Of a DNA stretch of 52,113 bases, positions 49,691-52,113 are shown piece after piece. The stretch is from a virus. The translations under genes and the position numbers were made by a program. How positions within the stretch are numbered: position 1 is the stretch's first letter; every line of letters begins with the position of its first letter. Under the pieces are notes generated by a model. It made no database searches. It worked only from the letters and a program-made list of their open reading frames with translations, and was not told the origin of the DNA. The DNA lies in IMG/VR virus record IMGVR_UViG_3300034061_005181, positions 1 through 52,113 of that record. One strand, written 5' to 3'.

Positions 49691-50362
49691 TTATCTCCCC
49701 TCAAATATACATTCACAGACATTACCAATTTCACAAATAATGTTTGTTATATTATTGTGGATGCGTTGTATTTTAGGATCAACTTTTGAAATAGTAGACA
49801 TACTGATTCCCTCTGTTATCAATCCTTCGTTTATACCCTCACTCATCCCTTCTGGATACATAAATGCACCATGTGTTGATGGATTTGAAACAAAATCCCA
49901 ACCAATCAACTCAAAGTCATCTTGAACCTCAACAGTTCCTTCACTAATTTCTTCAACTGAACCCAATCCTCTTGATGATATTCCAAGACGAATACCTGCA
50001 CCAAGAAGTTGTTTTAATATATTTCCAGATGGTGTTGGTAATATCTCAACAGTTCCAACAACATCATTTCCTTTCCAATCCACACCAAGAACGTTATGAG
50101 AAACGTTACGAAGATTTATTACAGATGAATCTGGATGATCAAGTTCTCCGAGAGCACGGTTTTCTTTTATATTGGTTGCAGCATATTTTTTTACTTCACG
50201 CATTAAAATCTTTTTTGGATAAACTCTACCATTTTGATTTTTTGCCTCAGCTCTTTGTAAAACACCCGAAACTATGACTTTACCATTATTTTTTCTTTCC
50301 GATTCTGCAATCAATTTTGGATTTGCAGCAAAAAGTATAGTATCTACGAGTAGTTGTTTCAT
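49691..50362 (-). CDS. Prohead core protease, gp21-like
   Basis: A serine protease of about 223 residues that should cut head proteins during capsid maturation. KNQNGRVYPKKIL, NRALGELDHPDSS (catalytic H76), LRNVSHNVLGV, ILPTPSGNILKQLL and GISSRGLG (nucleophile S129 or S130) match T4 gp21. Candidate self-cleavage sites with I/L-x-E are LIAE|S (residue 20) and LITE|G near 184. Start is the ATG 50362 with AGGTG six bases before; the GTG at 50371 is less likely. T4 gp21 cuts after Glu in I/L-x-E, so the capsid site LIDE60 and the tag sites here are consistent with one specificity. Confidence 0.93.
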   Translation of the reverse strand: MKQLLVDTILFAANPKLIAESERKNNGKVIVSGVLQRAEAKNQNGRVYPKKILMREVKKYAATNIKENRALGELDHPDSSVINLRNVSHNVLGVDWKGNDVVGTVEILPTPSGNILKQLLGAGIRLGISSRGLGSVEEISEGTVEVQDDFELIGWDFVSNPSTHGAFMYPEGMSEGINEGLITEGISMSTISKVDPKIQRIHNNITNIICEIGNVCECIFEGR

Positions 50363-50363
50363 C

Positions 50364-50867
50364 TTAAGCACCTAATTCGTTTATTTTTTTTGTAATTCTG
50401 TTTATTCTTTCGGATATTTTTCTCAATCTGTTCATTGATTCACCCCAAAGAGTTCTTTGATCAACATTCATTTCAGTTTTTAATTTGAGTGCATGTTCAA
50501 CAACTCGTTCAACTTCATAGATTGTTTTATTTATATTTTTGATAGAATCATTTATTTTTCTATTACTACTCCGAGTTTCGTCTCCACGAAATTCTTTGTA
50601 TGTTCCTTCGTTGATTACACCCATTGCTTGTTTGTAAATCGACTCGTAATTTCTTTTTGATTTTTTAGGAACAACCGTATACCCCATAGTCTCTGCACTT
50701 TCTTTTGAATGTTTTTCAAAATCGTCTTCACTTGGAGCAAATGCATTTGGAGTTTGATATCCAGGAACAGAAGCAGTTGTGCTCATTTCATCCAATGTAA
50801 GTTCTTCTACAAACTCACGATATTCTTCTGACTCTTTAAGTTTTTTTATGAAAGATTCAACTGACAT
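50364..50867 (-). CDS. Conserved head-region protein, 167 aa
   Basis: The N-terminus MSVESFIKKLKESEEY resembles packaging tags (L-K-E site). LDEMSTTASVPGYQTPNAF is a block I recall from T4-like prohead proteins, and the second half is charged helix (SIKNINKTIYEVERVVEH, RLRKISERINRITKKI). It ends just before the protease start. Function unknown; a prohead core or packaged protein is likely. AGGTAAT precedes the ATG. Confidence 0.7.
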   Translation of the reverse strand: MSVESFIKKLKESEEYREFVEELTLDEMSTTASVPGYQTPNAFAPSEDDFEKHSKESAETMGYTVVPKKSKRNYESIYKQAMGVINEGTYKEFRGDETRSSNRKINDSIKNINKTIYEVERVVEHALKLKTEMNVDQRTLWGESMNRLRKISERINRITKKINELGA

Positions 50868-50870
50868 ATA

Positions 50871-51191
50871 TTACCTAACCATTTGATTGCGAATTAGAAC
50901 ATATACGGTTCCACTATCTACCTTTACACTTTTCAATGATAACTCGTGTATAGATGGTGAACTACTACCAATAGCAGCAAGTGGGATTTCACCACCCAAA
51001 GACAATGAAGCAGTTCCTGATGTTCCATTTGGTACAATTATGCCACCCGCACCAAAATTAGATCCAGTAAATGTTGTTATTCCAATTCCACAAGTTATTG
51101 ATTGTAAGAATCTTCCAGGATGACCGTTTCTTTCAAAATCATTTGCCTGTGATGCAGGAAAATTATATGGGTGTATTTCATTAACTGACAT
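50871..51191 (-). CDS. Hypothetical virion protein, 106 aa
   Basis: A Gly/Ser-rich, beta-looking protein: RFLQSITCGIGITTFTGSNF, GGIIVPNGTSGTASLSLGGE and VKVDSGTVYVLIRNQ. No charged helix is present. A small decoration or fibre protein is possible. Its start overlaps the stop of the preceding gene by one base, with GGAG upstream. No family is recognised. Confidence 0.62.
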   Translation of the reverse strand: MSVNEIHPYNFPASQANDFERNGHPGRFLQSITCGIGITTFTGSNFGAGGIIVPNGTSGTASLSLGGEIPLAAIGSSSPSIHELSLKSVKVDSGTVYVLIRNQMVR

Positions 51192-52033
51192 TATTTACTC
51201 CACGATAAATCTTCTATTACACTATAATAACGAAGAAGTGCTGAAATATGATTTTCTTCTATCTTTTTTACATTCTGATATTCTTCTAAAAGGTTTACAA
51301 TCTCTTGTAATTTTATCTTCAAAGATTTATCTTTCACTCTATGCATGTTTTTTGTAAACAATCTTTTTATAGTTACCGCCTCTGTTTGAACAAGAGACTT
51401 TAAATTATTGGTATTACTCACATTTTCAATATACTCTCGCAACAACACCTTTTGTGATTCAGAAAGGTTACTATATTTTGTGTTGAATTTTTCAACTAAA
51501 TACTTGTATGCCAATAAACGAACTTCTTTTGGCTCATTAGCAATATCAATGGTCTCTGTTATTGCGGAATTTTTTGTTTTTGATGCTATATTTTCAAGAA
51601 TGGTTATCCTTGATTTTGTAATTTCAACAGGATTTTCTATTTCATTATATTCAAAAATCTTGTATATTGATGCTAATAATTTGTAGTTATTAACTTTTGT
51701 TTGAAAAAAAGAATCGATTTCAAAATTTTCTTTGATAGTTTTAATCAATTCATATTTTTCGTTTTGCAATTTATTTTTATTCAACCCTCTACGGGCTTTT
51801 AATGCCGCCTCAATAAGCATATTTGCTTTAGTGTCAGACTTAAATCTTTCATCGGAAAGAGTTTTATACAGTCTATACTCTTTAATAAGTTCTGTGTTCT
51901 TATTAAAAAATTTTTTTAGTATCTGTATTGCTACCGATTCATTTGAAGAAATGATGTCCGATGTTATCTGTCTTGTTAATAACTCGAACAACATTGCAGT
52001 ATTTTTGAACTTTGAATGTTTTATTTTCTTCAT
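51191..52033 (-). CDS. Conserved head-region protein, helical, 280 aa
   Basis: Opens with KHSKFKNTAMLFELLTRQIT, a segment I recall from head-gene neighbourhoods of marine T4-like phages, where function is unknown. The rest is helical, Asn/Lys/Glu-rich (KNKLQNEKYELIKTIKENF, LLEEYQNVKKIEE). AAGGAAAA precedes the ATG, and an ATATTTAT motif is 35 nt upstream, so it heads the head-protease transcript. Confidence 0.68.
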   Translation of the reverse strand: MKKIKHSKFKNTAMLFELLTRQITSDIISSNESVAIQILKKFFNKNTELIKEYRLYKTLSDERFKSDTKANMLIEAALKARRGLNKNKLQNEKYELIKTIKENFEIDSFFQTKVNNYKLLASIYKIFEYNEIENPVEITKSRITILENIASKTKNSAITETIDIANEPKEVRLLAYKYLVEKFNTKYSNLSESQKVLLREYIENVSNTNNLKSLVQTEAVTIKRLFTKNMHRVKDKSLKIKLQEIVNLLEEYQNVKKIEENHISALLRYYSVIEDLSWSK

Positions 52034-52068
52034 TTTTCCTTATACCTGTTTGTGTGCACTTTCATAGA

Positions 52069-52076
52069 ATAAATAT
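52069..52076 (-). promoter_or_regulatory. ATATTTAT promoter-like motif
   Basis: Coding-strand ATATTTAT, 35 nt before the ATG at 52033. Intergenic, no hairpin adjacent. One of 17 intergenic instances. Confidence 0.55.
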
Positions 52077-52085
52077 AGAAAAAAT

Positions 52086-52113
52086 TACAATTCATCTAAT
52101 AAATTGTTTTCAT
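52086..52113 (-). CDS. C-terminal end of an upstream gene (partial)
   Basis: Only the final eight codons are in the window, ending ENNLLDEL then TAA at 52086-52088. In T4-type order a portal gene would be nearby, but the fragment is too short to identify. Confidence 0.35.

Overview
The window is about 52 kb of AT-rich DNA from a tailed, contractile (myovirus-type) bacteriophage distantly related to T4. Every supportable gene lies on the minus strand, so transcription and gene order run from high to low coordinates. The T4-type identity rests on recognisable counterparts of major capsid protein gp23, prohead protease gp21, sheath gp18, tube gp19, a gp26-family protein, a LysM gp53-like baseplate protein, and replication proteins resembling gp32, UvsX, gp41 and T4 RNase H. 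The replicative polymerase candidate is a stand-alone family A polymerase domain, not a T4-type family B enzyme, which recalls the far-T4 phage RM378 of Rhodothermus (comparison from memory). The host cannot be named. Clear Shine-Dalgarno sequences (AGGAGG, GGAG, AAGGA) precede most starts. Layout, in transcription order. (1) 52-44.5 kb, head: an end of an upstream gene, three small head-region proteins, prohead protease, a DUF3008-like protein, a bS21-like ribosomal protein, an ADP-ribosyltransferase-like protein with a disordered linker, a 42-codon ORF, an acidic scaffold and the major capsid protein, closed by a strong terminator. (2) 44.5-40.5 kb: a DGHHRW (ParB-like) protein, a probable internal protein, a membrane-anchored GAF-like protein and PhoH. 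(3) 40.6-34.4 kb: neck and tail-completion proteins, sheath and tube. (4) 34.3-19 kb: a tail-assembly chaperone pair with a likely programmed frameshift, a 1379-residue tape measure, a giant 2295-residue baseplate protein with about 20 tandem repeats, LysM protein, hub-like protein and one unknown. (5) 19-14.8 kb: family A DNA polymerase, small unknowns, an alpha/beta hydrolase and a second DGHHRW protein. (6) 14.7-9.8 kb, replication and recombination: ssDNA-binding protein, RecA/UvsX, an unknown, 5'-3' exonuclease and DnaB-type helicase. (7) 9.7-1 kb: cobalamin-type ribonucleotide reductase, a membrane coiled-coil protein, a nucleotidyltransferase, small basic and membrane proteins, a large structural protein, thioredoxin, a PLP-fold protein and dUTPase. 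(8) The last 1.1 kb holds three small unknown genes. Four themes deserve attention. First, a set of proteins begins with a short basic amphipathic tag ending in Glu. Two enzymes share a 10-residue version (MIKLKDILLE and MIRIKDLLKE) resembling T4 capsid-targeting sequences cut by gp21; with the ADP-ribosyltransferase-like protein these may be enzymes packaged in the head and injected. Second, an ATATTTAT motif on the coding strand sits at 17 intergenic sites, eight of them 31-37 nt before a start codon; it is a candidate phage promoter and is the reverse complement of a T4-late-promoter-like sequence. Third, the gp26-family gene and a small overlapping ORF look like a lambda G/GT-type chaperone pair. 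Fourth, the giant repeat protein appears to have expanded recently by 129-bp duplications. No gap without a gene exceeds about 180 bases; the gaps hold the terminators and promoter-like motifs listed. I saw no tRNA, CRISPR array, insertion sequence or integrase.
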